Source of the DNA: DASRDR01 sp035550795
GTDB taxonomy: Bacteria > Methylomirabilota > Methylomirabilia > Rokubacteriales > DASRDR01
Assembly: GCA_035550795.1 (NCBI GenBank)
Contig: DASZOL010000058.1
Location: forward strand, 1-50,629
DNA length: 50,629 nucleotides
Direction of reading: 5' to 3'
This document shows positions 1 to 8,015 of this stretch, piece after piece (within the stretch, counting starts at the first letter, position 1; every line of letters begins with the position of its first letter). A program made the translations under genes and the position numbers. Under the pieces are notes generated by a model that worked only from the letters and a program-made list of their open reading frames with translations, ran no database searches and was not told the origin of the DNA.

Positions 1-99
1 GAAACGGTCGGATCAAGCCCGTCCTTGCGCTCCGATGGTGCGCGCGCAGCGCGGTTGAAGTCAAGCCTCGGAACCTGGCGGACCGGAGAGCGAGCGGGC

Positions 100-180
100 T
101 GGCGAGACCCGCTGCGTAGGATGCTGTTCGCCCTGGACGTGTTCCAGTGCCCGCGCGGCGGCGGGCGCGGGCGGATCGGG
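100..180 (+). pseudogene. IS91-family transposase C-terminal remnant
   Basis: Read in one frame, this stretch contains LFALDVFQCPRGGGRGRI preceded by DPLRR. It resembles the conserved C-terminal patch of IS91/IS801-type transposases, in which a leucine/arginine-rich helix leads into a DV..CPRCGG zinc-knuckle motif. The second cysteine of the knuckle is replaced by glycine, and no continuous transposase frame lies on either side, so it is a dead fragment. The assignment rests on a short motif only. It fits the mobile-element debris beside the nearby tRNA-Arg gene. Confidence 0.35.
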
Positions 181-598
181 GGCTGTCCACGCCGGTGGCG
201 AGAGCCTGCGGGGTGTGGCTCGCACGGCTCGAGCGCGACCGCGCGACGCCATCGGCGGCCCCGTCGCGCTCGCCGCCGCGGCGGCGAGCCGAATCGAACA
301 CGACACCGCTCTCCGCCCGGTGCGCTCGAACGAGCGGGTCGTGGTCCGCTTCGGCGTGCTCACGGCGGGGGCGGCGTTCATGCCGCAGGACCCCGGCTCC
401 CCACCGGCGCGCGGGCGTTCATGGTCGCCGAGGTCGACGCGGTCCTGCGGCGTGCCCACCCCCTTCGTTCCGGCGCCGGCCGGGCCCGGCTCCTTCTGAC
501 CGAGGGCCATGGGCGGGGGCTGCTCTCGCCCGCTCGGCCCGCGCGGACGGTCACCTCCCGGCTCAGGCGCTTGACCTCGGCCTCCCCGGGGCGCGATC
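181..598. other. Uninterpreted GC-rich stretch
   Basis: Several overlapping open frames run through this stretch on both strands, but all are arginine-, proline- and glycine-rich shadows caused by the high GC content. None shows a recognisable domain. It probably consists of decayed mobile-element sequence between the transposase and integrase remnants. Confidence 0.3.
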
Positions 599-814
599 GT
601 GGTGCCCCGACAGGGGGCCTTGGGGAGGAGGTCGTCGGGCCGCCAAGAGGGCTCTGGAATTCCTACGCTCCCGAGCGGGGTGGCCGTGACCATCACCGGC
701 CACGAGACCCGCTCGGTCTTCGACCGGTACCACATGCTCAACGAAGCGGACCTCCGGCAGGCCGCCGCGAAGTTCGTCGAGTTCGGGGCGGCCCACCGAC
801 GGAGGCGAAGGTGA
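599..814 (+). pseudogene. Tyrosine recombinase/integrase C-terminal remnant
   Basis: The last ~45 codons read VTITGHETRSVFDRYH followed by NEADLRQAAAKFVEF. This is the signature C-terminus of phage/ICE-type tyrosine recombinases, where the GH(K/E)T..VFxRY motif carries the catalytic histidine and the tyrosine nucleophile. The upstream part of the frame has no integrase homology, so about 300 residues of catalytic and DNA-binding domain are missing. The fragment ends about 110 bases from the 3' end of tRNA-Arg, which is where an integrase sits when its element has inserted into a tRNA gene. It is very unlikely to be functional. Confidence 0.6.
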
Positions 815-924
815 TCCCGCTCGCGCGGGGCTGCCCAGGCGGGGGGCGGACGAGAAGCCGGACAGAACCGGGACAATGCTGGGGCGACGCCGGAGAAGAG
901 CACCACGGAACTGCGCGAAACAGT

Positions 925-1001
<77 letters not shown>

Positions 1002-1009
1002 GTGCTTAT

Positions 1010-1039
1010 ATTCTCGCTACTTAGCGCACACCCCGTCAA
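1010..1039 (-). promoter_or_regulatory. Candidate promoter of tRNA-Arg
   Basis: On the minus strand, TTGACG (1034-1039) is separated by 18 bases from GAGAAT (1010-1015), which ends 8 bases before the tRNA 5' end. The -35 box is a good sigma-70 match; the -10 box is weak. The position fits initiation directly at the tRNA. Confidence 0.4.
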
Positions 1040-1197
1040 GCAATACGACTCGACATGCCCGGGAATTGCCCGCCGCGACCACTGGCCGCCGCCAGCCCTC
1101 CGGCTCATCAATGATCGCATGGTGGATACGATGGAGCCTCTCCAGCCGCATCCTGGGCGCGTGCAGTATGCGCCTTTAATTGCGACGGGCCGCTCCG

Positions 1198-1623
1198 TCA
1201 ACCACTCTTCTTTCCGGCCCCGATCCGCAATTCACCCGGTAGAAACGGGTCCACCTCCTCGGCGCTGAACGTAAACTCCTCCTCCATCTTCAGCGCCTTC
1301 CGCGCGCGCTGATATGCCTTGCTGCCCGTGCGGGGCGCATACACGTATGCCTGCTCGAGCTCCCTCGCAAGCGAATCCCTACTGTCACGGGTCTCTCGTC
1401 CAGAAAGCGCCGCGTTCTTGATATCCGCCAAGAGATCCGGCTGAGCCACGGGCGCGTGCAGGAATTCTCGTGGCTTGGCGTGGACGTGTGCACACGTGTC
1501 GCGACCTCGACGTCCTCGCTCGTCGCGACCGTGCCCGCCCGCGCGCGGCCATTCACAGTACATCGAGCCCCCGGTGAGCCTTTCGACGTCGGCGCCGATC
1601 GACGCGGCAACGATGGCGGACAA
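1198..1623 (-). CDS. Possible hypothetical protein, likely fragment
   Basis: The C-terminal half (residues ~60-141) looks protein-like, with acidic helices such as ALKMEEEFTFSAEE and a clean end. The N-terminal half is arginine/glycine-rich, typical of GC shadow, so the true start is unclear. It may begin well downstream of 1623 or be the tail of a decayed gene. I do not recognise a family. It runs opposite to the neighbouring methyltransferase and overlaps only its upstream region. Confidence 0.25.
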   Translation of the reverse strand: MSAIVAASIGADVERLTGGSMYCEWPRAGGHGRDERGRRGRDTCAHVHAKPREFLHAPVAQPDLLADIKNAALSGRETRDSRDSLARELEQAYVYAPRTGSKAYQRARKALKMEEEFTFSAEEVDPFLPGELRIGAGKKSG

Positions 1624-1735
1624 CCCGGTTCTTCCGCCCGGTGACCGCTGCTATGGTGAGGAGAACTGGCATCGGCCGGGTCTGGATGCCGACGGGCCAT
1701 GCCGATGCACCTTGAGCGGGGTGCCTGACAACGCC

Positions 1736-2635
1736 ATGTATGCTCCCATCCGGTCTCTGCTGCTCAGATTTCAGATCTTCCGCGATCTGCGCGAAGGGCG
1801 CCAGCTTCGAGCCCACCGCGAATCGCGGACGGCGTTTCCGATCCTGGTGGATTACGAGGTCCGGGCGACACCGCGATACGGATACGGACGGCCGCCCCAC
1901 CCCGAGCTTCTCGCGCTCCTCAACGCGGACCGGCGGAAATACGCCGAGACCCTGTACGGCTTCCTCCCGTTCAGGAGTCCCCTCGGGCAAATTCCCCTCC
2001 AGCAGCCGCCCGAGTCGCGTACGCCCTACTGGCTAAACGGCTACGTCGAGGGGCTGGATCCAGTGTCTCTCTACGCGTTCACCAGCCTCCAGAATCCGCG
2101 GACCTATCTCGAGATCGGATCCGGCAACTCCACGAAGTTCGTCCGTCGAGCGATCGACGACCACCACCTCCAGACGCGAATCGTCTCGATCGATCCGAAT
2201 CCGACGGTCGAGATCGACGCCTTGTGCGACGAAGTCCGCCGGGAGCCGCTCGAGGACACCGACCTCGCCGTCTTCGACACGCTCGCGCCGGGCGACATCC
2301 TGTTCGTGGACGGTTCCCATCGGGTCTTCATGAACTCGGACGTCGTCGTTTGCTTCCTGGAGGTTCTGCCCCGGCTCAAGCAGGGGGTGCTGGTGTACGT
2401 CGACGATGTGTTCTGGCCCCAGGACTATCCTCCGGACTGGATTCCGAGGTACTACTCCGAGCAGTACATGCTGGCAGTCCTCCTGCTGGCCGAGTCGAGC
2501 CGATACGAGACCGTCCTCCCGTGCGCATTCGCGGTGAAGGATCCGGAGCTGAGCGCGGTCATGGACCCGCTCTGGGACGGTCCGTTGGCCGCGGTGGGGG
2601 GGAGGGGCAACGGGTTCTGGCTGCGGGTGCGCTGA
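1736..2635 (+). CDS. Class I SAM-dependent methyltransferase family protein (Methyltransf_24-like)
   Basis: About 299 residues. The central part carries a Rossmann-type SAM site: YLEIGSGNSTKFVRRA (motif I), VSIDPNP (motif II), and DILFVDGSHRVFMNSD, which is the hallmark of the Methyltransf_24 group often found with glycan or lipid modification genes. A later YVDDVFWPQDYP segment adds a DD pair that could bind metal. I chose the ATG at 1736 because the upstream in-frame codons are low-complexity arginine/proline sequence; a GTG at 1721 is an alternative. It stands alone between tRNA-Arg and tRNA-Pro, so the substrate cannot be inferred. Confidence 0.75.
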   Translation: MYAPIRSLLLRFQIFRDLREGRQLRAHRESRTAFPILVDYEVRATPRYGYGRPPHPELLALLNADRRKYAETLYGFLPFRSPLGQIPLQQPPESRTPYWLNGYVEGLDPVSLYAFTSLQNPRTYLEIGSGNSTKFVRRAIDDHHLQTRIVSIDPNPTVEIDALCDEVRREPLEDTDLAVFDTLAPGDILFVDGSHRVFMNSDVVVCFLEVLPRLKQGVLVYVDDVFWPQDYPPDWIPRYYSEQYMLAVLLLAESSRYETVLPCAFAVKDPELSAVMDPLWDGPLAAVGGRGNGFWLRVR

Positions 2636-2776
2636 GTGGCGCCCCGTTCGCCGCCGATCGAGCCGCGCCGCTCGGGGATGAAGCCGTCACGGAATCTTCC
2701 GGCCCGACGGCCGGAACGGGCGAGAGAGCTCGCGAGCCACCGCGGCATTCGGGGAGGGCGAGCGAAGCGGGCGGGA

Positions 2777-2853
2777 TGGTCGGGGCGAGCCGATTTGAAC
2801 GGCCGACCTCCTGCTCCCAAGGCAGGCGCGCTACCAGGCTGCGCCACGCCCCG
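2777..2853 (-). tRNA. tRNA-Pro (anticodon TGG)
   Basis: The reverse strand gives a full cloverleaf with acceptor stem CGGGGCG/CGCCCCG, A discriminator and encoded CCA. The anticodon arm CTGCCTTGGGAGCAG has anticodon TGG. The TAGGAT hexamer upstream (about 2862-2867 on this strand) resembles the -10 box of the rpmH promoter, but no convincing -35 box was found. Confidence 0.95.
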
Positions 2854-2988
2854 ACCCGCTTATCCTACACTACTTTAGCGAGCAGCTTGCCGGCCGCCCG
2901 AAAGTCCTGCGGACGTCTGGCGGCCGGTCCGGCCACCCCAGAGTCAGCACCGCATCATACAGGTAGTTCAAGGCTCGGAGGCTCCGCG

Positions 2989-3378
2989 CTAGTCACCATC
3001 GCTGAGCTCCGACCCCCACCTGGCCGTTAGTCCACAAGTTGGACACTGATACTCTGCGACCTCCATGCTCTTCGGATAGATTTGGCGTCCATATGGGTCC
3101 ACGGGATTAGCCTGCGGTGGCACAACTTCGATGAAGTGTTCGGGTTCCTCCTTAGCATCTCAGACAGTAGAGTCGGTCCTCCTGGTAGCGTTGAATTGTC
3201 ACCCGTGGAGCTCCCCGCCCCAACTGACGGGCCCGTAGAAGACCGGGCACCGGTACTCCACCACATGGAGCCTCTCGGGTTCGATTGTTGCTCCCTTCCA
3301 GGAGCTATCGTCCAGAGATTTGAGAATGCGCTCGACGAGTACGAAGACGTCGACTTTACTCTGGACGCGCCCGTTTCC
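2989..3378 (-). pseudogene. Hypothetical gene interrupted by in-frame TGA codons
   Basis: One reading frame on the minus strand contains two protein-like blocks. The first (3378-3202) includes DVFVLVERILKSLDDSSW and VVEYRCPVFYGPVSWGG. The second (3159-2992) includes EHFIEVVPPQANPVDPYGR and EVAEYQCPTCGL, with a possible CPxCG metal-binding pair. They are separated by two in-frame TGA codons, at 3199-3201 and 3160-3162, and the frame ends in TAG at 2989. No start codon is evident after the upstream TGA at 3379-3381. The simplest reading is a decayed gene in which CGA or TGG codons became TGA. The family is not recognised. Local GC content is lower than in the neighbours, suggesting acquired DNA. 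Confidence 0.4.
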
Positions 3379-3618
3379 TCATCCGCGCTTTGATCGCGCT
3401 CGGCGCCGGGCAGAGCCGCTTTCGGTACCTCACTGAGTTCTGGAAGAAGCGTGGGCGAGCCGCCGGCTGTCTGTATCGAGCTAACGGGTGCGAGTCCCCG
3501 CCGGATCCACCCTCAAGAGCTGCGCTCGTCCGAACGGCTCTCTCTCGAGTCGAATGGATCACTTGGCGGGCACCTCCAACTTCAACAAGAGCCCGTCCGC
3601 GTCCCTCACGCTTCCCCG

Positions 3619-3864
3619 TCACTCAGCCATTGATCCACCGAGCTCCCGACGGACGCGCTCACGGTCAAATCCCGCCCCATCAAGCGACCGAAGAATGAGC
3701 GAGACATGCTTCTTTGTCAGATCCTGCGGCCCATGCCCAGGCAGGGTTATCTTGACACCTCGTCTCGCGTACTGCAGGTGTCCGCTCATACCGCCCTTAA
3801 GACGGCGGAACCCGTTGTCCAACAGCCATGCCTCCATCTGGCGTCGAGTCACCTGTCCTGCCAT
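3619..3864 (-). CDS. HicA-like mRNA interferase toxin (orphan)
   Basis: This 81-residue protein has the HicA/YcfA double-stranded-RNA-binding-like fold pattern. LLDNGFRRLKGGMSGHLQY places the family catalytic histidine at residue 29. ITLPGHGPQDLTKKHVSLILRSL follows, as in the strand and final helix of HicA toxins, which cleave translated mRNA. I prefer the ATG at 3864 because GGGGAG lies about 6 bases upstream; an earlier ATG at 3882 has no such site. No intact HicB antitoxin is visible: the sequence downstream has only short broken frames. It could be a relic or be neutralised from elsewhere. Confidence 0.65.
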   Translation of the reverse strand: MAGQVTRRQMEAWLLDNGFRRLKGGMSGHLQYARRGVKITLPGHGPQDLTKKHVSLILRSLDGAGFDRERVRRELGGSMAE

Positions 3865-3909
3865 TGGGACTCCCCGGATCACTTGGTTCTAGGGACATTC
3901 AGGACACTC

Positions 3910-3933
3910 AAAACACCGCCCTCTGCGGGCGGT
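3910..3933 (-). terminator. Intrinsic terminator after the cyclic-nucleotide-fold gene
   Basis: On the minus strand a perfect 7-bp stem (ACCGCCC/GGGCGGT) with a 5-base loop is followed by G and then TTTT. It lies about 50 bases after the stop codon of the gene at 3986-4396 and separates it from the HicA-like gene. Confidence 0.55.
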
Positions 3934-3985
3934 CTACTACGCTCCCGATCCGCACGTCTCATCTCGGCCCGGTGCTCTATTCCGG

Positions 3986-4396
3986 CTACTCCTTGACCTT
4001 TCGATCGGCGTGCAGCCGTTGACTCCTCGCGGCTTTGAGCTCGAGCATTACGGTCTCGTGAGCCTTCACCGCGCTGAATTGAGCAGGACTCATCACGAAT
4101 GCCCAGACCGGCGTTCGGCTCGTTGCGGTTGCGGTCGCTGGATCGAGCTCCATCATGCTGATCTCACCAAAAAAGTCATGCGGGCCCAGCGTACGCCGGT
4201 ACTTGCCGCCCACCGATACGTCGACCAGGCCCTCCAGGATCACGAAGAAGACATTGTTCCCCGCCCCTTCGGTGATCAGCACGGTACCGGCCGGGACGCT
4301 GACCTCGTTCATCTGGCCAGCGAGGAATTGCAGGTCAGCGTGGGCGAGGCCTGAGAAGAGCGGGATCACCTTGAGCTGGTCCACACGTGTCGTCAT
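3986..4396 (-). CDS. Single-domain cyclic nucleotide-binding-fold protein
   Basis: The 136 residues form one cNMP-binding beta-roll: an N-terminal helix (VIPLFSGLAHADLQFLAGQM), the strands VPAGTVLITEGAGNNVFFVILEG, and the phosphate-binding cassette region FGEISMMELDPATATATS. There is no helix-turn-helix, so it is not a complete Crp-type regulator. The conserved arginine of the cassette (normally GE.ALL...R.A) is replaced, leaving no obvious phosphate ligand. It may therefore bind another ligand or only act as a protein module. GGAG about 8 bases before the ATG supports the start. Confidence 0.75.
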   Translation of the reverse strand: MTTRVDQLKVIPLFSGLAHADLQFLAGQMNEVSVPAGTVLITEGAGNNVFFVILEGLVDVSVGGKYRRTLGPHDFFGEISMMELDPATATATSRTPVWAFVMSPAQFSAVKAHETVMLELKAARSQRLHADRKVKE

Positions 4397-4399
4397 TTC

Positions 4400-4545
4400 T
4401 ATTCTCCGGGTAGGTCTCTCATACTACTCGACGAAGCGCTCGAGAGTCGACGGACGACGTCCGGAATGTTCACGCCATACACGCCATGAGCCCGCTCGCC
4501 TCAGCACACTCACGCCAGGCGGAGATCGACGGCAGCCGATGCTGG
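4400..4545 (-). pseudogene. ABC transporter substrate-binding protein C-terminal scar
   Basis: On the minus strand, one frame reads RLPSISAWRECAEASGLM and an adjacent frame continues YGVNIPDVVRRLSSAS. Together they match the C-terminal region of TrpX-type ABC substrate-binding proteins (LP....REF.EAGGLMSYG.N.PD..RR). A single frameshift lies between the two blocks, and nothing upstream continues the protein. It is fused directly to the tail of the broken beta-lactamase gene, which suggests deletion between two genes. Confidence 0.5.
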
Positions 4546-5110
4546 ACGTCAACAGGTGAAGGGCACTCCGCGAGGCCACGTCCGTATCGCAGGGAACCAT
4601 GCCGCGCGCGCTGACGAGTCTGGGCACCTCTCTCGACCTAGCCGTCATTTCCGTCCAGTTCTTTGTCGCCACCAGCTCGCCGGGCTCGCCTTCCACCTGC
4701 GCCATGAAGCCCTGCGGCCGCCGCATCTCCCACCGGCGCAGCACCCTCCGGTTCGCGAGATCCGGCAGCCACTCATCGACCGGCTCGCCGAGCCTCAGCT
4801 TGCACTCCTCGACGAGGATCATGGTGGCCGCGGCCGTGATCGGCTTCGTCACCGAGGCCAATCGGAAGATGGTGTCCCGGCGCATCGGCGCCGTGCGGTC
4901 GAACGCGAGCGTGCCGATGGCGTCCGCGTGCTCCTCGCCGCGCCGGCTGATGAGAAGGACGAGGCCCGGCAGCCGGCCACTACCCACGTGACGGCGCATG
5001 ACATCGCGCCTCTGCGCCAGCCGCGAGGGCGACAGCCCACGTGTCGCCGGCCGCGCGGCGGCCGCAGGTGATTCGATGCTCGGCCGCTTCTCGTCAGCCG
5101 CTGATCCCAT
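4546..5110 (-). pseudogene. Truncated serine beta-lactamase-family hydrolase
   Basis: The N-terminal ~115 residues are typical of class C beta-lactamase/esterase-like hydrolases. GLVLLISRRGEEHADAIGT is followed by DTIFRLASVTKPITAAATM, where S-V-T-K is the catalytic SxxK motif, and then VDEWLPDLANRRVLRR. Homology stops abruptly there. Full-length relatives have roughly 250 further residues, including the YxN and terminal catalytic elements, all absent here. The frame stays open downstream but does not look like this family and runs into a transporter scar. It is considered nonfunctional. Confidence 0.6.
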
Positions 5111-5239
5111 ATCACGTACCCCTGGTGTGACCGCTCGGCGCGTATATGGACCGGCCTGTTCCAGGAACGCTCCGCCAATCACTCTCTCCCTGTCAACGCC
5201 CCGCGACAGGGTATCGCTTCCAGGTCCCGGCTGTGGCCG

Positions 5240-6577
5240 TCAGAGAAAGTAGGCGAGCCTGTCCCCGAGCCAGCGGCCGGGTCGTCCGGCGAGCCCGGAC
5301 GACGGGACCCCCCGCTTCGAGCATGCGATGTCCGGCTCGAAGACACGGCTCTCGAAGAGCTCGACCGCGCGGATGCTCCGCGCGAGCACGCCGATCTCGA
5401 AGTTGCGATAGAGCGCCCAGGCGTCCAGGTTGACCGTGCCGAACTGCACCCAGTCGTCCGCGATGATGATCTTCGCGTGGGCGACGCCCGGATACTCCCA
5501 GATCTCGACCCCCGCGTCGACGAGGTCGGCATAGTGGCGCCGCAGCGAGGCCGCCGCGAGCCAGTTGTTGGACCGCCCGGACGTGACGAGCCGAACCCGC
5601 ACGCCGCGCCGCGCCGCCGCGAGGATCCGCTCGCGCATGTCGGGGTCCGTCACGTACGGATTCATGACGTCGAGCCGCTCGCGGGCAGCGTCGAGCCGCT
5701 CGCGTAGCGCCTGCGTGGCCGACTGGAATCCGCCCGGGATGACCTGGAGAACCGCCGCCGGGCTCGTGCCCGGATCGGGCTGAGCCGGGAAATGCCCGGC
5801 CAGAGCGCCGGGGCCGGGAGACAGCGTCCCGCCGTGGGCGCTGAAGCTCGTCAGGAACACCGCTTGCAACTGGAGCACCACGTTGCCCGTGACGCGCACC
5901 ATCACATCGTGGAATCGCCCGTCCGCAAAGTGGTCTTCGATACCCGCGCCGCCGAGCCAGGCGACGGAGCCGTCGATCACGAGCAGCTTGCGGTGGTCGG
6001 CGTGTCCGACCTCGGCCTGCCGCCAGTCGAGCTTCCGCGCCTGGTACAGTCCGTCCCGGTCGATCGGCAACACATCGTTGACCACGATGGCCGCGCCCGC
6101 GTCGGCAAGCCGCCGGTACATCGCCTTCGCCTGGTAGAACGCGCGGCTGCCCAGGGCGTCGACGAGGATGCGCACCTCCACGCCCTCGCGCCGCCTGCGC
6201 TCGAGGAGCTCCGCCAACCGCTGCCCGATCGCGCCTTCGCGCCACCCGTACATGAGAACGTGGACGGTGGAGCGTGCGCGGGCGACGTCCTCGAGGATCC
6301 GCGGAAAGAAGTTCCGCCCCGCCGCCCAGGGCTCGATGGCCGCCGCGGTCGACCAGGCGTACTCGATCCCGAGCTCGTGCGGGCTGTGCCCTGGCTGCCC
6401 GGCGAAGGTCTCGGTCGCCGTCTGGGCGCCGGCGGCGGTCACGGCGCCGGGCCCGGGCGGCCAGCTCGGCCGCTGGACGATGCGGAGAATCCTCCACCAG
6501 CCCACCGCGAGCGCCGACGCCACGACGAGGCCGGCGACCCCGGCAATCAGCTGCAATCCGGCGGACCGCCCATCCAC
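5240..6577 (-). CDS. Phospholipase D / cardiolipin synthase-like protein
   Basis: About 445 residues with an N-terminal membrane helix (IAGVAGLVVASALAVGWW) and two HKD active sites: HRKLLVID starting near residue 195 and HAKIIIADD near residue 367, the latter followed by the usual GTVNLD. This arrangement matches bacterial cardiolipin synthases and related phosphatidyltransferases, which join phosphatidylglycerol molecules at the inner membrane. I chose the GTG at 6577; the frame is open to an ATG at 6679, but that would overlap the upstream methyltransferase by over 130 bases with a low-complexity leader. The chosen start still overlaps it by 31 bases, indicating translational coupling. Confidence 0.85.
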   Translation of the reverse strand: MDGRSAGLQLIAGVAGLVVASALAVGWWRILRIVQRPSWPPGPGAVTAAGAQTATETFAGQPGHSPHELGIEYAWSTAAAIEPWAAGRNFFPRILEDVARARSTVHVLMYGWREGAIGQRLAELLERRRREGVEVRILVDALGSRAFYQAKAMYRRLADAGAAIVVNDVLPIDRDGLYQARKLDWRQAEVGHADHRKLLVIDGSVAWLGGAGIEDHFADGRFHDVMVRVTGNVVLQLQAVFLTSFSAHGGTLSPGPGALAGHFPAQPDPGTSPAAVLQVIPGGFQSATQALRERLDAARERLDVMNPYVTDPDMRERILAAARRGVRVRLVTSGRSNNWLAAASLRRHYADLVDAGVEIWEYPGVAHAKIIIADDWVQFGTVNLDAWALYRNFEIGVLARSIRAVELFESRVFEPDIACSKRGVPSSGLAGRPGRWLGDRLAYFL

Positions 6578-7299
6578 CCCTCGTGGTTCCGTGCCCGAGG
6601 GCCACCCGGGGCGGACGGCCGGCTCGGGCCGCGGGGCCCCTCGCGCCAGCGCAGGACCTGGACGCCCTCCCACCACCACGGCTGGCCGCGGTCCTTGCCG
6701 TCCAGCGTGACGAGCAGCTCTGCCCGTGGCTGGCCGGCCAGGTAGTCGCGCATCGCGCGCGCCACCTGCTTCCAGTCCGTGTCGTCGACGATCAGCAGGG
6801 CCTCGTCGGGCAGATGCGGCTCGATCAGCCAGAGCCCCGCGACCTGCGAGTCGTAGTCGTGCGCGGCGTCGTAGTAGAAGACCCCCACGCGCCGGGCCCC
6901 CAGGGCTCCGCCGCGCAGGAGCCGGAAGGCGTCGCCCTCGAGCACGGTGTAGCCCGCGAGGCCGTGGCGGCAGAGGTTCGCGTCCAGCCGCCGGCGGCTT
7001 CCCTCGCCGAGCGAGAAGTCGTCGATGGCGACGAAGTCGCCCCGGTTGCCCAGCATCGCCGCGATCAGGCTGAGGCCCTTGAACGAGCCGACCTCGACGT
7101 AGCTCTCGCCCGGGTCGAGGAGCGACGCGGCGAGGTTCAGGAGCGCGAGATTGTTCTCGCGCGCGAGGCCGCCGACCTCGGCGAGGATGGGCGCGAAGCG
7201 CCGGTCCCGCGGGTGCTCCGAGCGTGGAAAGGCGTCGAAGAGCCGCGGCAGCTCGCGGACGAATCGCCCGGCATCCATGTCCGCCAGCGATCCTATCAC
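6547..7299 (-). CDS. Class I SAM-dependent methyltransferase family protein
   Basis: About 250 residues. A SAM-binding Rossmann fold is indicated by SYVEVGSFKGLSLIAAM (motif I), DFVAIDDFSLGEGS (acidic motif II), GDAFRLL and VGVFYYDAAHDY (motif IV), with ALLIVDDTDW after it. This is the Methyltransf_24 group, related in style to the gene at 1736. The start is either GTG 7299 or ATG 7278; neither has a strong ribosome-binding site. The 3' end overlaps the phospholipase D-like gene, so the two are probably one transcript acting on lipid or envelope substrates; the substrate is unknown. Confidence 0.75.
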   Translation of the reverse strand: MIGSLADMDAGRFVRELPRLFDAFPRSEHPRDRRFAPILAEVGGLARENNLALLNLAASLLDPGESYVEVGSFKGLSLIAAMLGNRGDFVAIDDFSLGEGSRRRLDANLCRHGLAGYTVLEGDAFRLLRGGALGARRVGVFYYDAAHDYDSQVAGLWLIEPHLPDEALLIVDDTDWKQVARAMRDYLAGQPRAELLVTLDGKDRGQPWWWEGVQVLRWREGPRGPSRPSAPGGPRARNHEGWMGGPPDCS

Positions 7300-7403
7300 C
7301 GGGCAGCGGGCGATCCCGCCGCCCGGGGCGGCGATCCGAGGCTACACTCGGACCCGGATGGTCGACGGCCGCACGCGCGGGGTGCCGCGCGGCGCGGGCT
7401 AGG

Positions 7404-8015
7404 CTACCCGGGCGCTCGAAGCCGGGCGGCCCAGCGGGCGAGGATCGGCCGCGCCGCCGCGACGGCGCGCGCCCGGTGACTCAGCTGGTCCTTCTCGGCG
7501 CCCGCGAGCTCGCCGAACGTGCGCCCGAGCGCGGGGACGAGGAAGATGGGGTCGTACCCGAACCCCTGGATCCCGCGGGGCCGGTCGGTGAGGACGCCCT
7601 CCGCGACGCCCTCCACCACGGCCTCCTCCCCCCAGGGCGCGACCAGCGCGAGCACGCACCGGAAGCGGGCCCCGCGGGCGCGGACCGCGCCGACCTCCGC
7701 GAGGAGCCGCGCCACGCGCGCGGCGTCGGTCAGGCCCGGCCCTCCGTAGAGGGCCGAGACCACGCCCGGCTGGCCGCCGAGCGCGTCCACCTCGAGCCCC
7801 GAGTCGTCCCCGAGCGCGACGGCGCCGGTCGCCGCCGCGGCCGCGCGCGCCTTCCCGAGGGCGTTGTCCCGATAGCTCGTCTCCCCCTCCGGCGGGAGGC
7901 GCACGCCGCCGAGATCGCGGAGCGAGACGAGCGTGTAGGCGAGGTCTCCGAGCAGGCCGGCGAGCTCCCGCACCTTGCCGGGGTTCGCCGTGGCCAGGAC
8001 GAGCCGCGGCGTCAC
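7404..8015 (-). CDS. rdgB: Non-canonical purine NTP pyrophosphatase (RdgB/HAM1 family)
   Basis: The 203-residue protein hydrolyses dITP, XTP and related deaminated purine nucleotides to monophosphates, keeping them out of DNA and RNA. Family motifs are clear: LVLATANPGKVREL at the N-terminus, ETSYRDNALGKARA, GDDSGLEVDALGGQPGV, and a C-terminal GFGYDPIF block followed by SHRARAVAA. It starts with GTG at 8015, and that codon overlaps the rph stop as GTGA, so it is translationally coupled as the third gene of an amidase-rph-rdgB operon. The rph-rdgB pairing is common in bacteria. Confidence 0.95.
   Translation of the reverse strand: MTPRLVLATANPGKVRELAGLLGDLAYTLVSLRDLGGVRLPPEGETSYRDNALGKARAAAAATGAVALGDDSGLEVDALGGQPGVVSALYGGPGLTDAARVARLLAEVGAVRARGARFRCVLALVAPWGEEAVVEGVAEGVLTDRPRGIQGFGYDPIFLVPALGRTFGELAGAEKDQLSHRARAVAAARPILARWAARLRAPG

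Noticed and set aside
2452..2878. Short open frames across tRNA-Pro on both strands
   Set aside because: Their recognisable parts are translations of the tRNA itself, a common false protein.
3356..3622. Open frame just downstream of the HicA-like gene as the HicB antitoxin
   Set aside because: It overlaps the toxin stop as expected for a partner, but it is basic and low-complexity with no HicB strand-helix pattern.
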